A DNA stretch of 24,133 nt from UBA1359 sp029570385 (GTDB taxonomy: Bacteria; Patescibacteriota; Patescibacteriia; Patescibacteriales; Patescibacteriaceae). The notes beneath the pieces are model-generated. The model was given only the letters and a program-made list of their open reading frames with translations, did not search any database and had not been told where the DNA came from. A program made the position numbers and the translations under genes. Each line of letters opens with the position of its first letter. Within the stretch, counting starts at the first letter, position 1. Positions 1-7,242 of this stretch are shown one piece after another. The stretch covers positions 1 through 24,133 of the forward strand of contig DAOPVX010000010.1 in the NCBI GenBank assembly GCA_035351315.1, read 5' to 3'.

Positions 1-317
1 AGATCGCCGAAGTTGGCTTCAAAACCACCGGCTTGGCCGCCTTGATAAAATTGGCTAAAATCAAAGCCGCCCATATTGGCACTATTAAAGCCGCCAGCGC
101 CGCCTTGAAAAGCGGCCGAACCGAAGCGGTCATATTTAGCCCGTTTATCTTGGTCACTTAAGACTTGGTAGGCTTCATTAATTTCTTTAAATTTAGCCTC
201 GTTGCCGCTAGCTTTATCCGGATGATATTGGTGAGCTAGTTTGCGGAAAGCCTTTTTGATTTCTTCAGCCGAAGCGGTCTTGCTGACCCCAAGAATTTGG
301 TAATAGTCAGTCGCCAT
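1..317 (-). CDS. dnaJ: Chaperone DnaJ, N-terminal part (runs off window start)
   Basis: Co-chaperone that stimulates the DnaK ATPase and delivers unfolded clients. The 105 visible codons begin MATDYYQILGVSKTAS and contain the full J domain: helix II, the HPD tripeptide in HQYHPDK that contacts DnaK, and helices III-IV ending YDRFG. A Gly/Phe-rich linker follows (QGGAGGF, MGGFDF, GGQAGGF). The zinc-finger and client-binding domains lie outside the window, so I cannot tell whether this is a canonical type I DnaJ or a shorter variant. The ATG lies 16 bases after the dnaK stop, so it is the last visible gene of the hrcA-grpE-hsp20-dnaK-dnaJ operon. The upstream bases AACCTTTC show no Shine-Dalgarno. 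Confidence 0.95.
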   Translation of the reverse strand, partial: MATDYYQILGVSKTASAEEIKKAFRKLAHQYHPDKASGNEAKFKEINEAYQVLSDQDKRAKYDRFGSAAFQGGAGGFNSANMGGFDFSQFYQGGQAGGFEANFGD

Positions 318-333
318 GAAAGGTTATTATTTT

Positions 334-2241
334 TTATTCTTCTTCGATTTCACCTTCAACTGGACCATTAGCTTCAGTGCCGGCCGTTGAATCGGTAGCG
401 CTGTCAGCTTGATTAGCGCCAGCGCTATTAGCTTCGGCCGCTGTCTGTTGATACATAGCCGCGCCGATTTTTTGGGCGACCTCATTGGTTTCTTCTAATT
501 TCTTTTTTAAGGCCTCTAAATCGCTAGCATCTTTAGCGGTTTTTAATTCGGCTATTTTTGTTTCTAGCTCAGTCTTATCTTCAGCTTTAATTTTATCAGC
601 GGAATCTTTGAGCAGTTTTTCCAATTGAAAAATAACGCTATCGGCTTGGTTTTTTAGTTCAGCTGCTTCTTTTTTCTGCTTGTCTTCTTCAGCGTGCTTT
701 TCGGCTTCTTGACGCAGTTTTTCAATCTCATCTTTACTTAAACCAGAGGAAGCGGTAATAGTAATCTTTTGTTCTTTACCGGAAGCCTTATCGGTTGCCT
801 TAACATTCAATATACCATTGGCATCAAGATCAAAACTAACTTCAACCTGAGGTACACCACGCGGAGCTGGCGGAATACCATCTAAAATAAAGCGGCCCAG
901 TGATTTATTGTCTGTTGCCATAGGCCGTTCGCCTTGGACAATATGGATTTCCACGCTAGTTTGACCGTCAGCGGCCGTAGAAAATACTTGGCTCTTAGAA
1001 GTTGGGATAGTGGTGTTGCGTTCAATTAATGGTGTAGCCACGCCACCCAGGGTTTCAATGCCGAGGGTGAGCGGAGTGACATCTAGAAGTAAAACGTCTT
1101 TAACATCACCTTGCAAAACACCAGCCTGGACAGCTGCGCCTAAAGCGACAACTTCATCAGGATTGACGCTTAAATTCGGCTCTTTACCAAAAAATTCTTT
1201 AACTTTAGCTTGAACCATCGGCATTCTGGTCATGCCGCCAACCATAATAACTTCTTCAATGTCGCCAACTTGATAGCCAGCGTCAGCTAGAGCTTTTTGA
1301 CAAGGCTCAATTGTTTTGGCCACCAGATCGCCGACCAAGTTTTCCAACTGGGCTCTGGTCATTTTCATGACTAAGTGTTTGGGGCCGTTGGCGTCGGTCG
1401 TGATAAACGGTTGGTTGATTTCAGTTTCATTAAGAGTAGATAATTCAATCTTGGCTTTTTCGGCCGCTTCTTTAATTCTTTGTAGAGCCAGAGTGTCTTT
1501 AGATAAGTCAATCCCCTGATCTTTTTTGAATTCATCAATAATCCAAGTGATAATTCGTTGGTCAAAATCTTCGCCGCCCAAATGGGTGTCGCCATTGGTT
1601 GCCTTAACTTCAACTGTATCTTCAGAAATATCCAGAATAGAAATATCAAAAGTACCACCACCTAAATCATAAACAGCAACCTGCTGGCCCTTTTTTTTGT
1701 CAAAACCATAAGCTAAGGCAGCCGCAGTCGGTTCGTTGATAATACGTTTCACATCTAGACCGGCAATTTTACCGGCATCTTTAGTAGCTTGGCGCTGGGA
1801 ATCATCAAAATAGGCCGGTACAGTGATAATCGCTTCAGTCACAGTTTCACCCAAGCGAGCTTCAGCATCGGCTTTTAATTTAGCCAGAATCATCGCCGAG
1901 ATTTCTTGCGGCGTATATTCTTTATCTTGCAGTTTAACTTTAATACCACCACCAGCTTGAACAATGGAATATGGTACATTTTTAAGGTCATGCTGAATTT
2001 CTTCATCTTGGAAGCGGCGGCCAATCAGGCGTTTGACAGCATAAACGGTATTTTCTGGATTAGTTACTGCCTGGCGGCGAGCGGTCTGACCAATTAATCG
2101 TTCACCGTTTTTGGAAATAGCCACCACCGATGGGGTAGTTCGATTACCTTCAGCATTCTCTAAGATTTTGGGTTGCCCGGCCTCCATAATGGCTACTGCG
2201 CAATTGGTGGTACCCAAATCTATTCCAATAATCTTGCTCAT
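334..2241 (-). CDS. dnaK: Molecular chaperone DnaK (Hsp70)
   Basis: ATP-dependent Hsp70 chaperone working with DnaJ and GrpE in the cytoplasm. The 635 residues match the usual family length. Visible motifs are the N-terminal phosphate loop (IGIDLGTTNCAV), the second phosphate motif (VYDLGGGTFDISIL), the adenosine motif (VMVGG-type, here EVIMVGGMTRMPMV), the linker DVLLLDVTPLTLG and the beta-sandwich substrate domain. A helical lid with a low-complexity acidic tail ends EGEIEEE, the usual acidic finish. The N-terminal lobe carries the insert typical of Gram-negative-type DnaK (around residues 75-100, RRFQDEEIQHDLKNVPY). It sits 27 bases after hsp20 and 16 bases before dnaJ, and is expected to be under HrcA/CIRCE control from the promoter at 3942-3971. 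Confidence 0.98.
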   Translation of the reverse strand: MSKIIGIDLGTTNCAVAIMEAGQPKILENAEGNRTTPSVVAISKNGERLIGQTARRQAVTNPENTVYAVKRLIGRRFQDEEIQHDLKNVPYSIVQAGGGIKVKLQDKEYTPQEISAMILAKLKADAEARLGETVTEAIITVPAYFDDSQRQATKDAGKIAGLDVKRIINEPTAAALAYGFDKKKGQQVAVYDLGGGTFDISILDISEDTVEVKATNGDTHLGGEDFDQRIITWIIDEFKKDQGIDLSKDTLALQRIKEAAEKAKIELSTLNETEINQPFITTDANGPKHLVMKMTRAQLENLVGDLVAKTIEPCQKALADAGYQVGDIEEVIMVGGMTRMPMVQAKVKEFFGKEPNLSVNPDEVVALGAAVQAGVLQGDVKDVLLLDVTPLTLGIETLGGVATPLIERNTTIPTSKSQVFSTAADGQTSVEIHIVQGERPMATDNKSLGRFILDGIPPAPRGVPQVEVSFDLDANGILNVKATDKASGKEQKITITASSGLSKDEIEKLRQEAEKHAEEDKQKKEAAELKNQADSVIFQLEKLLKDSADKIKAEDKTELETKIAELKTAKDASDLEALKKKLEETNEVAQKIGAAMYQQTAAEANSAGANQADSATDSTAGTEANGPVEGEIEEE

Positions 2242-2268
2242 AATCGTTATATTGTTTTAAATTATTAA

Positions 2269-2703
2269 TTATTTTTTCTTGCTTTCAATTTTAATAGTTT
2301 TAGGTTGAGCTTCTGGAGCTTTGGGGATCATAATTTTTAAAACACCATCTTCAGCTACTGCCTTAGTTTCACTGCTTAAAACATGAGCCGGCAGCTGAAT
2401 ACTACGATAGAAGCTACCGCGGCGGATTTCTTTGCGATAATAATTTTTTTCATCAACTTCGCTGTGGCGTTCGCCTTCGCCTTTAATGCATAAAATGTCG
2501 TTATCAATCGAAATTTGGACATTTTCCGGCTGGATACCGGCTAATTGAGTTTCTACGATAACATTGTTTTTATCTTCATACATATCAATGGCCGGCACGA
2601 AATTGTGCTGGTCATTACGTAAGGCTGGTAAGAAGTCGTTAAAGACTTTTTCGGCTTCCGCCAAACTGTCAAATAAGGGATTCCATTTTATTAGTCCTCT
2701 CAT
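2269..2703 (-). CDS. Small heat-shock protein Hsp20 (alpha-crystallin family)
   Basis: ATP-independent holdase that forms oligomers and keeps unfolding proteins available for DnaK. The protein is 144 residues, a normal length. A short N-terminal arm (MRGLIKWNPLFDSLAEAEKVF) is followed by an alpha-crystallin domain from about residue 37 to 137 (PAIDMYEDKNNVIVETQLAG onward). The domain includes the hallmark A-x-x-x-x-G-V-L strand (AVAEDGVLKIMIPKA). The C-terminal extension PKTIKIESKKK carries an I-x-I tripeptide, the element that usually docks into a neighbouring subunit. The gene lies between grpE and dnaK, an unusual place for hsp20, and so is probably co-regulated by HrcA. A weak internal promoter may also exist in the AT-rich spacer before it. 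Confidence 0.95.
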   Translation of the reverse strand: MRGLIKWNPLFDSLAEAEKVFNDFLPALRNDQHNFVPAIDMYEDKNNVIVETQLAGIQPENVQISIDNDILCIKGEGERHSEVDEKNYYRKEIRRGSFYRSIQLPAHVLSSETKAVAEDGVLKIMIPKAPEAQPKTIKIESKKK

Positions 2704-2759
2704 ATTGTTGTTTTTAATTAAATTAATTAAATTATATTTATTAATTAGTTTAAGTGATG
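2704..2759 (-). promoter_or_regulatory. AT-rich spacer with possible weak internal promoter for hsp20-dnaK-dnaJ
   Basis: This 56-base spacer between grpE and hsp20 is almost pure A/T. On the minus strand it has a perfect TATAAT (2736-2731), but no recognisable -35 at 16-18 bases upstream. Short TTAATTAA-like repeats surround it. It may give a weak second transcript of hsp20-dnaK, or be only AT-rich spacer. Confidence 0.25.
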
Positions 2760-3263
2760 TTATTGTTTAAAGCGATAAACTTTAACCCGAGCCGGCGTAA
2801 TCACTCTGTCTTTCAGCTGGTAGCCGGGCTTGATTTCTTCAGCCACCAAATTATCTTGCTGATTGTCAGCGGTTTCAACCATTTCAGTCGCATCCATAGT
2901 GGTATGGTCAAATGGTTGGTCAATGGTCGGAATTTCTTTAACTCCCTGCTGGCTTAAAATATTTTGAAATTGTTTGATAATATAATTGATACCCTCTAAC
3001 CAGCTGGCGGTATTATCCGGATTAAAGTGGCGGCAAGATAGCTTGAGATTGTCGTAGACCGGCAGAATTTCTAAGAGCAATTGCTCGTTGGCGTAATGAA
3101 CATAATGGGCCCGATCTTTCTGGTGCTGTTTGATCAAATTTTGTTGCTCGGCTAAGGCGCGGCGATATTTATCTTCCAGTTCGTGATATTGTTCGTGACT
3201 ATAACCATGTTTAGTTTTGCTTTTAGTTTCTTTAACATTTTTCTTGGATGGCTCGGTAGACAT
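2760..3263 (-). CDS. grpE: Nucleotide exchange factor GrpE
   Basis: GrpE releases ADP from DnaK and so drives the Hsp70 cycle. The 167-residue protein has the family layout: a charged, Lys-rich N-terminus, a long coiled-coil helix (roughly residues 24-62, ELEDKYRRALAEQQNLIKQ), the motif LLLEILPVYDNLKLS, and a C-terminal beta domain (about 110-167) with the conserved stretch EIKPGYQLKDRVITPARVKV. The usual exchange-core glycine-tyrosine pair is retained (PGY). Its start lies 32 bases inside the 3' end of hrcA, so the two genes are translationally coupled. No Shine-Dalgarno is visible (TCAATT precedes ATG). Confidence 0.95.
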   Translation of the reverse strand: MSTEPSKKNVKETKSKTKHGYSHEQYHELEDKYRRALAEQQNLIKQHQKDRAHYVHYANEQLLLEILPVYDNLKLSCRHFNPDNTASWLEGINYIIKQFQNILSQQGVKEIPTIDQPFDHTTMDATEMVETADNQQDNLVAEEIKPGYQLKDRVITPARVKVYRFKQ

Positions 3264-3918
3264 AATTGATTAGATTAAAATTAGTCTGGTAATCGGTTCT
3301 AAGTGGTGCCAGCAAGCCAAAGAGGCCGATGTGCTGGTCGAAACGATATTTAGTTAAAATTGTACTGGAAAAAGCGCCAAAAGGGCTATCGTTACCTAGC
3401 CGGATGGTTGGCTCTTCACCGATCTGGTTAAACAAATCGTCAATGATTTCTTCCAAACTGTCAATGACCTGAGAAATATCATAGATCATGGATAATTGTT
3501 TAAACTCTGGCTGACCAAGTAAGCCGCTTAATCCGGTATAATAAGAATCATAGCGATGAAAAGACCAAAAAACGCCGCTATTAGTTAATTGGGCCAGCGC
3601 TTTAGCTAGCGGTTTCCAATTGTGGCCAAAATCAGCTAAAACTGGTTCCAACAGCTTTTTAACGGTACTGGTCGGTGCTTTCGGTTCAATCGTAGCAATT
3701 AATTGGCGATAAGCTAATTCGGTTGGAATACGGCCGGCGGAGGTATGTGGTTGAATTATATAACCAGCCTCCTCTAAGTCGGCTAAGTCGTTGCGGACTG
3801 TTGCCGGTGAGAAATTTAAATGATATTTGTCTACTAGAGCTTGAGAAGCTACTGGTGTTGCCGTTTGGATATAGTCTTCAGTCAAGAGCTTAAGAATTAA
3901 GGCTGGTCGTGTTTCCAT
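3232..3918 (-). CDS. hrcA: Heat-inducible transcription repressor HrcA, short form
   Basis: Repressor of heat-shock genes that binds CIRCE; in other bacteria its folding depends on chaperones, which makes it a heat sensor. The N-terminus (about residues 1-75) is a typical winged helix: LTEDYIQTATPVASQAL, SPATVRNDLADLEEAGYI, then the wing HTSAGRIPTE. The C-terminus keeps the GAF-like end (IGLFGLLAPLRTDY...INYVYRAI). At 228 residues it is far shorter than the usual roughly 340; the missing part is in the middle, where the inserted dimerisation domain normally lies. The reading frame is intact and both ends align by eye, so this looks like a compact form rather than a broken gene. It is first in the operon, 36 bases from a CIRCE in its own promoter, which implies autoregulation. 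Confidence 0.93.
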   Translation of the reverse strand: METRPALILKLLTEDYIQTATPVASQALVDKYHLNFSPATVRNDLADLEEAGYIIQPHTSAGRIPTELAYRQLIATIEPKAPTSTVKKLLEPVLADFGHNWKPLAKALAQLTNSGVFWSFHRYDSYYTGLSGLLGQPEFKQLSMIYDISQVIDSLEEIIDDLFNQIGEEPTIRLGNDSPFGAFSSTILTKYRFDQHIGLFGLLAPLRTDYQTNFNLINYVYRAIQEKC

Positions 3919-3941
3919 AGATATTTTTCATAGTTATCCTC

Positions 3942-3971
3942 AGTATATCATCGTTAGCAGTCAACTGTCAA
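3942..3971 (-). promoter_or_regulatory. Sigma70-type promoter of the hrcA operon
   Basis: On the minus strand a perfect -35 TTGACA (3971-3966) and a -10 TATACT (3947-3942) are 18 bases apart. Transcription should start near 3935, leaving a leader of only about 17 bases before the hrcA ATG at 3918. The -35 lies inside the CIRCE spacer. Confidence 0.8.
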
Positions 3972-3980
3972 GAGTGCTAA
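3954..3980 (-). promoter_or_regulatory. CIRCE operator (HrcA binding site)
   Basis: On the minus strand the sequence is TTAGCACTC-N9-GACTGCTAA. The consensus is TTAGCACTC-N9-GAGTGCTAA, so 17 of 18 arm positions match, with the single change at 3960. Arms are 3980-3972 and 3962-3954. HrcA bound here would cover the -35 box. Confidence 0.92.
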
Positions 3981-3999
3981 AATAATTTGCAAATAAACA

Positions 4000-4027
4000 A
4001 TAAAAAGCCCCAGTTAGGGCTTTTTAT
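4000..4027 (-). terminator. Rho-independent terminator of the winged-helix gene (symmetric hairpin)
   Basis: A perfect 11-bp stem (ATAAAAAGCCC paired with GGGCTTTTTAT) has a 6-base loop, with a run of T on either strand. It lies 20 bases after the stop at 4047, and also shields the hrcA promoter from read-through. Confidence 0.85.
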
Positions 4028-4046
4028 TATGGTATTCATAGCTTAT

Positions 4047-4625
4047 TTAAATACCTAATTTATTGATGATAATTTCTTTTTGACTGTTTAAGATCTGATG
4101 GAGAAAAATATCGGCCATATTTTGGCGATATTCAAATTCAGCTTTGTCCATTAAAGTATAACGGATATTGCGGCCAGTTCCCTGCTCAATTTTTTTAATC
4201 AAGTCGTTGAGTTTAGTTTTATTAAAGTGGTCGCTAATAATTAAAATATCAGTCGGTGCCGATAAATCATTAGTAAAAAAGCCGGTTATAATTAATAGTT
4301 CAATAGCGCCTAATTTTTGGATATCGTTGAGCAGCTTGCTCTCTTGACCGATCTCGGCTTTAGCTAACAAAGCGCGCAATTCGGCCAGCAGATAAAAGTT
4401 TTGGTTAACTTGATAAAACTTCTTGTCCAGCTTTTGCTGGTGGTCGGTTTTAACTTCTAATAGACCGATCTCTTCCAAATTGGCCAATTCACGACGCACT
4501 GAATTGAGCTGCAAATCAAGCTCCCGCGCTAGTTGTCGGATATAAAAACAATCATCTGGTCCGGAAAATAAGAAAAGTTTAAGCAGTTTGAGCCGAGCTC
4601 CAGAGCTAAAAAGTTTTTCTAGCAT
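4047..4625 (-). CDS. Winged-helix regulator with degenerate nucleotidyltransferase-like C-terminus
   Basis: Probable DNA-binding transcription factor of 192 residues. Residues 1-75 form an ArsR/MarR-like winged helix: MLEKLFSSGARLKLLKLFLF, recognition-helix region REL...LNSVRRELANLEEIGLL, and a wing ending in KKFYQVN. Residues about 95-192 resemble the minimal-nucleotidyltransferase fold often attached to such helices (LLIITGFF...TDILII, then IEQGTGRNIRYTLMDKAEFEYR). The catalytic G-S and D-x-D signature is not intact: only one Asp is seen in TDILII, so catalysis is unlikely and the domain may be a ligand sensor. It is transcribed divergently from the 802-residue membrane protein through overlapping promoters, the arrangement expected of a local autoregulator. 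The target is inferred, not shown. Confidence 0.75.
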   Translation of the reverse strand: MLEKLFSSGARLKLLKLFLFSGPDDCFYIRQLARELDLQLNSVRRELANLEEIGLLEVKTDHQQKLDKKFYQVNQNFYLLAELRALLAKAEIGQESKLLNDIQKLGAIELLIITGFFTNDLSAPTDILIISDHFNKTKLNDLIKKIEQGTGRNIRYTLMDKAEFEYRQNMADIFLHQILNSQKEIIINKLGI

Positions 4626-4653
4626 ATAATTATTTAAGGCTTGAGTTTTAGGC

Positions 4654-4682
4654 TGTATAAATTTTGTGTTAGCCCTTGTCTA
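4654..4682 (-). promoter_or_regulatory. Promoter of the winged-helix regulator
   Basis: Minus strand -35 TAGACA (4682-4677) and -10 TATACA (4659-4654) are separated by 17 bases. The expected leader is about 22 bases. The -35 overlaps that of the opposing promoter. Confidence 0.6.
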
Positions 4683-4704
4683 AAAACATAATATCTTATA
4701 TAAT
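4676..4704 (+). promoter_or_regulatory. Promoter of the 802-residue membrane protein gene
   Basis: TTGTCT (4676-4681), a 17-base spacer and a perfect TATAAT (4699-4704). Transcription should begin near 4711, giving a leader of about 60 bases before the ATG at 4771. Confidence 0.75.
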
Positions 4705-4770
4705 TATTTTCGTCAATCTTTTTAACTGAAGAAAGTAATTTATTTTTGGTTAACCTCAGCCTATTTGTTT

Positions 4771-7179
4771 ATGCCATATAAGCTCGCGTCGTTATTATTG
4801 AGCTCTGAACAAAAAAGCAGTTCAATTGCTAAAATTGCTTGGGCCGAAGCCGATCAGGGCGATCCGGCGAACGAGGTTCGTTTTTCTCGGGTCGGTAAAA
4901 TTTTTAGTCTGGTAGAAGTTTATGCCACTAACGCCAAAGCACTGCTGCTGTTGGATTTTTTTAGCGAGCGGCCGAAATTGAATTATTATCAGCAGCCGGA
5001 TTTGGATAAGAATGAACACCCTGGCCTAGATGATTTGGAAAAATTTTTTACCGCCGCTATTCAACAGACTAATCACGATCTAGCCGCTTTTTTAGCTGAG
5101 CATAAAATCAGTTATCTTGAGCCAGAGGTTAGCGCCACGATTGGTTTATTAACAGAACGCGGTTTATTTTTGACTTCAATCGGCCGCAATCAGGCCTGGA
5201 TGTTATTGCCTGGTCAAGATAGCGGTAAGCAAGTTGTTAAGATGATTGTTCCGGCCGACGACGGCGCTGAACGAACCGGCCGTTTATTTAGCGAAATATT
5301 TAGCGGCACTTTACCTAATGGTAATTATTGTTTAATCAGCAATGAGGCCTTGGCGGAATATATTGAACCGGCCACGGCGGTAAACTTATTAACCAATAAA
5401 TCGCCGTTAGTTGGTGCTGAAAAATTACGTCATTTCTTGCAACAGACCAATCGTCGGGTAGATTTTTTGGGTTTAATTATTAAGCGCTGTCATCGCGATG
5501 AAGATGATGAAGCTTGTCTGGAAATGCCAGCTGGTCTGGTAAGCAATAATCAGTCAACCACTATTGCCACTCCACTCATAAGTAATAATCTGCGCTTGAC
5601 TGAAGAACGAACCGAAAAGATTCTCAATCCATCTGGCTGGTCCAAGTTTATTTTATTATTTAAGAAAATAATAAATTCTGTCTGGCAATGGTTAATCCGT
5701 TTAAGTCGTCGAGACTGGGTTAAAGTTTGGCGCAATAATTATCACAATGGTCGAGCATACTACCAAGAAACTAAAAAAAAGATTAGAGCTTGGCGCGGTT
5801 GGCCAATTATTGGTCGCTATAGCCACCGTCTACTATTAATCGGTCGATCGGCTTGGTATAAGATCCAGCCTTGGTTTCGTCAGATTAATAATCGTTGGAC
5901 AGCCTATTGGTTTAAGACGGCGCCTTGGCGTTGCCGTTTAGTGGAAAAATATTGGTTGCCACTGGAACGAATTATTCGGCCGCTTATTAATTTTTTTCAA
6001 GCTGTCAGTCATCGCGTTCGTTGTTTTTTCAATAAGGGCTATCAACAACCGCGGACTTATTGGCAGCGGCTTAGTAAGCGCAGCCGGATATTTTTAGGCC
6101 TGGCTGGCGTTTGTCTGCTGCTATTGATTATCGGCATGTTTTGGCAGTATCGCCGCCAGATAAGACAGGCTAATTGGCGACAAAAAACCGATCAAGTCGC
6201 TTTGGTTGAACAAAAACATAATCAAATTGAAGCTAATCTTTTATATAATAATCTAACTTCGGCTAATCAGAGCTTGGATGAAGCCGCTGCCCTATTGGAA
6301 CAATGGCAAGCCGCCAAAGAACAATTACCGGCCGACATTACTGAGCGCTGGCAAAATGCTTTATTGAAGCAGGAAAAACTATTAGGTCAAGTTCGGCATA
6401 TTTATACTTTAAGAGATGGTCAGGCCTTGGCTAATCAGCCGATCGCTATTGTTACTTCCACGGATAGCTTATTGAGATTAAATGGTCAATTACTGGCTTG
6501 GACTGATTCGGCTAGTCGGCAAGTGATTTATCAAAATAGTCGCCAAGAATGGCAAACCGTTGCTTGGCCGGAAGGCTGGCAGATTATCGTGGCTGCGGCC
6601 GCTGATGGTCAGAGCTGGTATTTTGCTGCTGGCGATGGGCAAATTGCTTCGCTGAGTCGCGATGGCCAATGGAAAATTTGGTCGCTGGACAAGCCAATCA
6701 GCCAAATTAAAGCGTTGGCTTTTTATGGCGGCCGTTTCTATGTTGTGGCTGGTGATAATCAAATCTATCGCTACCAAAAGCAAGCCGATAATTTTACCAG
6801 TGGTCAGCAATGGAATACTGATCAATTGCCGGCTGGCGATATTGTCGGCCTAGTCGTTGACGGCCAAGTTTATGTTTTCTATAGTGATGGCCAAGCGTTT
6901 AAATTAAATAATGGCCGCAGCCAAAACATTGCCATTAAGATCGCGGAGCCGACTACAGAGGGCTGGTCCAGTTGTCAATTATTGGCTGATAGCGATAATT
7001 TTTATTGTCTAGAGTCTGGATATCGGCGGATACTACTTTATGGCAAAGACGGTGCCATTTCTGGCCAATACCGACTAGCTGATCGTCAAGCTCAAGCTGT
7101 GGCTATTAGCTCGGCGAGCAAAGCTATTTATTTATTAACTGATCAGGCGATACAGAAATTCGTTTTACCAACTGAATAA
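4771..7179 (+). CDS. Single-pass membrane protein: PP2C-like N-terminus, Trp/Arg-rich linker, propeller-like exterior
   Basis: I do not recognise a named family for the whole protein (802 residues from ATG 4771; a TTG two codons upstream is less likely). Residues about 10-240 recall a PPM/PP2C phosphatase fold (SATIGLLTERGLFLTSIGRNQAWML, then NGNYCLISNEALAEYI), but the usual metal-binding D-G motifs are not evident, so it may be catalytically dead. Residues 290-431 are strongly basic and hold 14 Trp. One membrane helix spans about 440-460 (IFLGLAGVCLLLLIIGMFW). A helical, coiled-coil-like stretch (465-540) follows. From about 545 to the end, repeated beta-strand units (WYFAAGDGQIASLSRDGQWKIW, FYVVAGDNQIYRY, VYVFYSDGQAFKL, IYLLTDQAIQKF) look like a beta-propeller. 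With a positive N-side the propeller should be outside. Possible role: sensing or scaffolding; inferred only. Confidence 0.6.
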   Translation: MPYKLASLLLSSEQKSSSIAKIAWAEADQGDPANEVRFSRVGKIFSLVEVYATNAKALLLLDFFSERPKLNYYQQPDLDKNEHPGLDDLEKFFTAAIQQTNHDLAAFLAEHKISYLEPEVSATIGLLTERGLFLTSIGRNQAWMLLPGQDSGKQVVKMIVPADDGAERTGRLFSEIFSGTLPNGNYCLISNEALAEYIEPATAVNLLTNKSPLVGAEKLRHFLQQTNRRVDFLGLIIKRCHRDEDDEACLEMPAGLVSNNQSTTIATPLISNNLRLTEERTEKILNPSGWSKFILLFKKIINSVWQWLIRLSRRDWVKVWRNNYHNGRAYYQETKKKIRAWRGWPIIGRYSHRLLLIGRSAWYKIQPWFRQINNRWTAYWFKTAPWRCRLVEKYWLPLERIIRPLINFFQAVSHRVRCFFNKGYQQPRTYWQRLSKRSRIFLGLAGVCLLLLIIGMFWQYRRQIRQANWRQKTDQVALVEQKHNQIEANLLYNNLTSANQSLDEAAALLEQWQAAKEQLPADITERWQNALLKQEKLLGQVRHIYTLRDGQALANQPIAIVTSTDSLLRLNGQLLAWTDSASRQVIYQNSRQEWQTVAWPEGWQIIVAAAADGQSWYFAAGDGQIASLSRDGQWKIWSLDKPISQIKALAFYGGRFYVVAGDNQIYRYQKQADNFTSGQQWNTDQLPAGDIVGLVVDGQVYVFYSDGQAFKLNNGRSQNIAIKIAEPTTEGWSSCQLLADSDNFYCLESGYRRILLYGKDGAISGQYRLADRQAQAVAISSASKAIYLLTDQAIQKFVLPTE

Positions 7180-7189
7180 ACAATATTAT

Positions 7190-7228
7190 ATAACAAAAAA
7201 GAGCTCGCTCGGAGCTCTTTTTTGTTAT
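7190..7228. terminator. Bidirectional terminator between convergent genes
   Basis: A perfect inverted repeat of 17 bp (7190-7206 with 7212-7228), core GAGCTC arms and a 5-base loop, has T-runs on both strands. It ends the plus-strand membrane-protein gene (stop 7179) and the minus-strand rplJ-rplL operon (stop 7243). Confidence 0.9.
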
Positions 7229-7242
7229 TCGAGAGTCAGCGC

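Larger units (their letters stand above)
4624..4709. repeat. 12-bp direct repeat flanking the divergent promoters
   Basis: ATATAATTATTT occurs at 4624-4635 (over the start codon of the regulator) and again at 4698-4709 (over the -10 of the plus promoter). Each copy contains the palindrome ATAATTAT. It could be an operator pair for the adjacent winged-helix protein, but A/T-rich chance repeats are common here. Confidence 0.3.

Noticed and set aside
3890..3931. 13-codon upstream frame (ATG at 3931) before hrcA, with AGGA 6 bases upstream
   Set aside because: The AGGA lies at or upstream of the predicted transcription start, so it would not be in the mRNA; the frame overlaps the hrcA start and has no recognisable product.
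4765..4770. TTG start two codons before the 802-residue protein
   Set aside because: An ATG follows at 4771 and neither has a ribosome site; ATG is the simpler choice and fits the T-before-ATG pattern.
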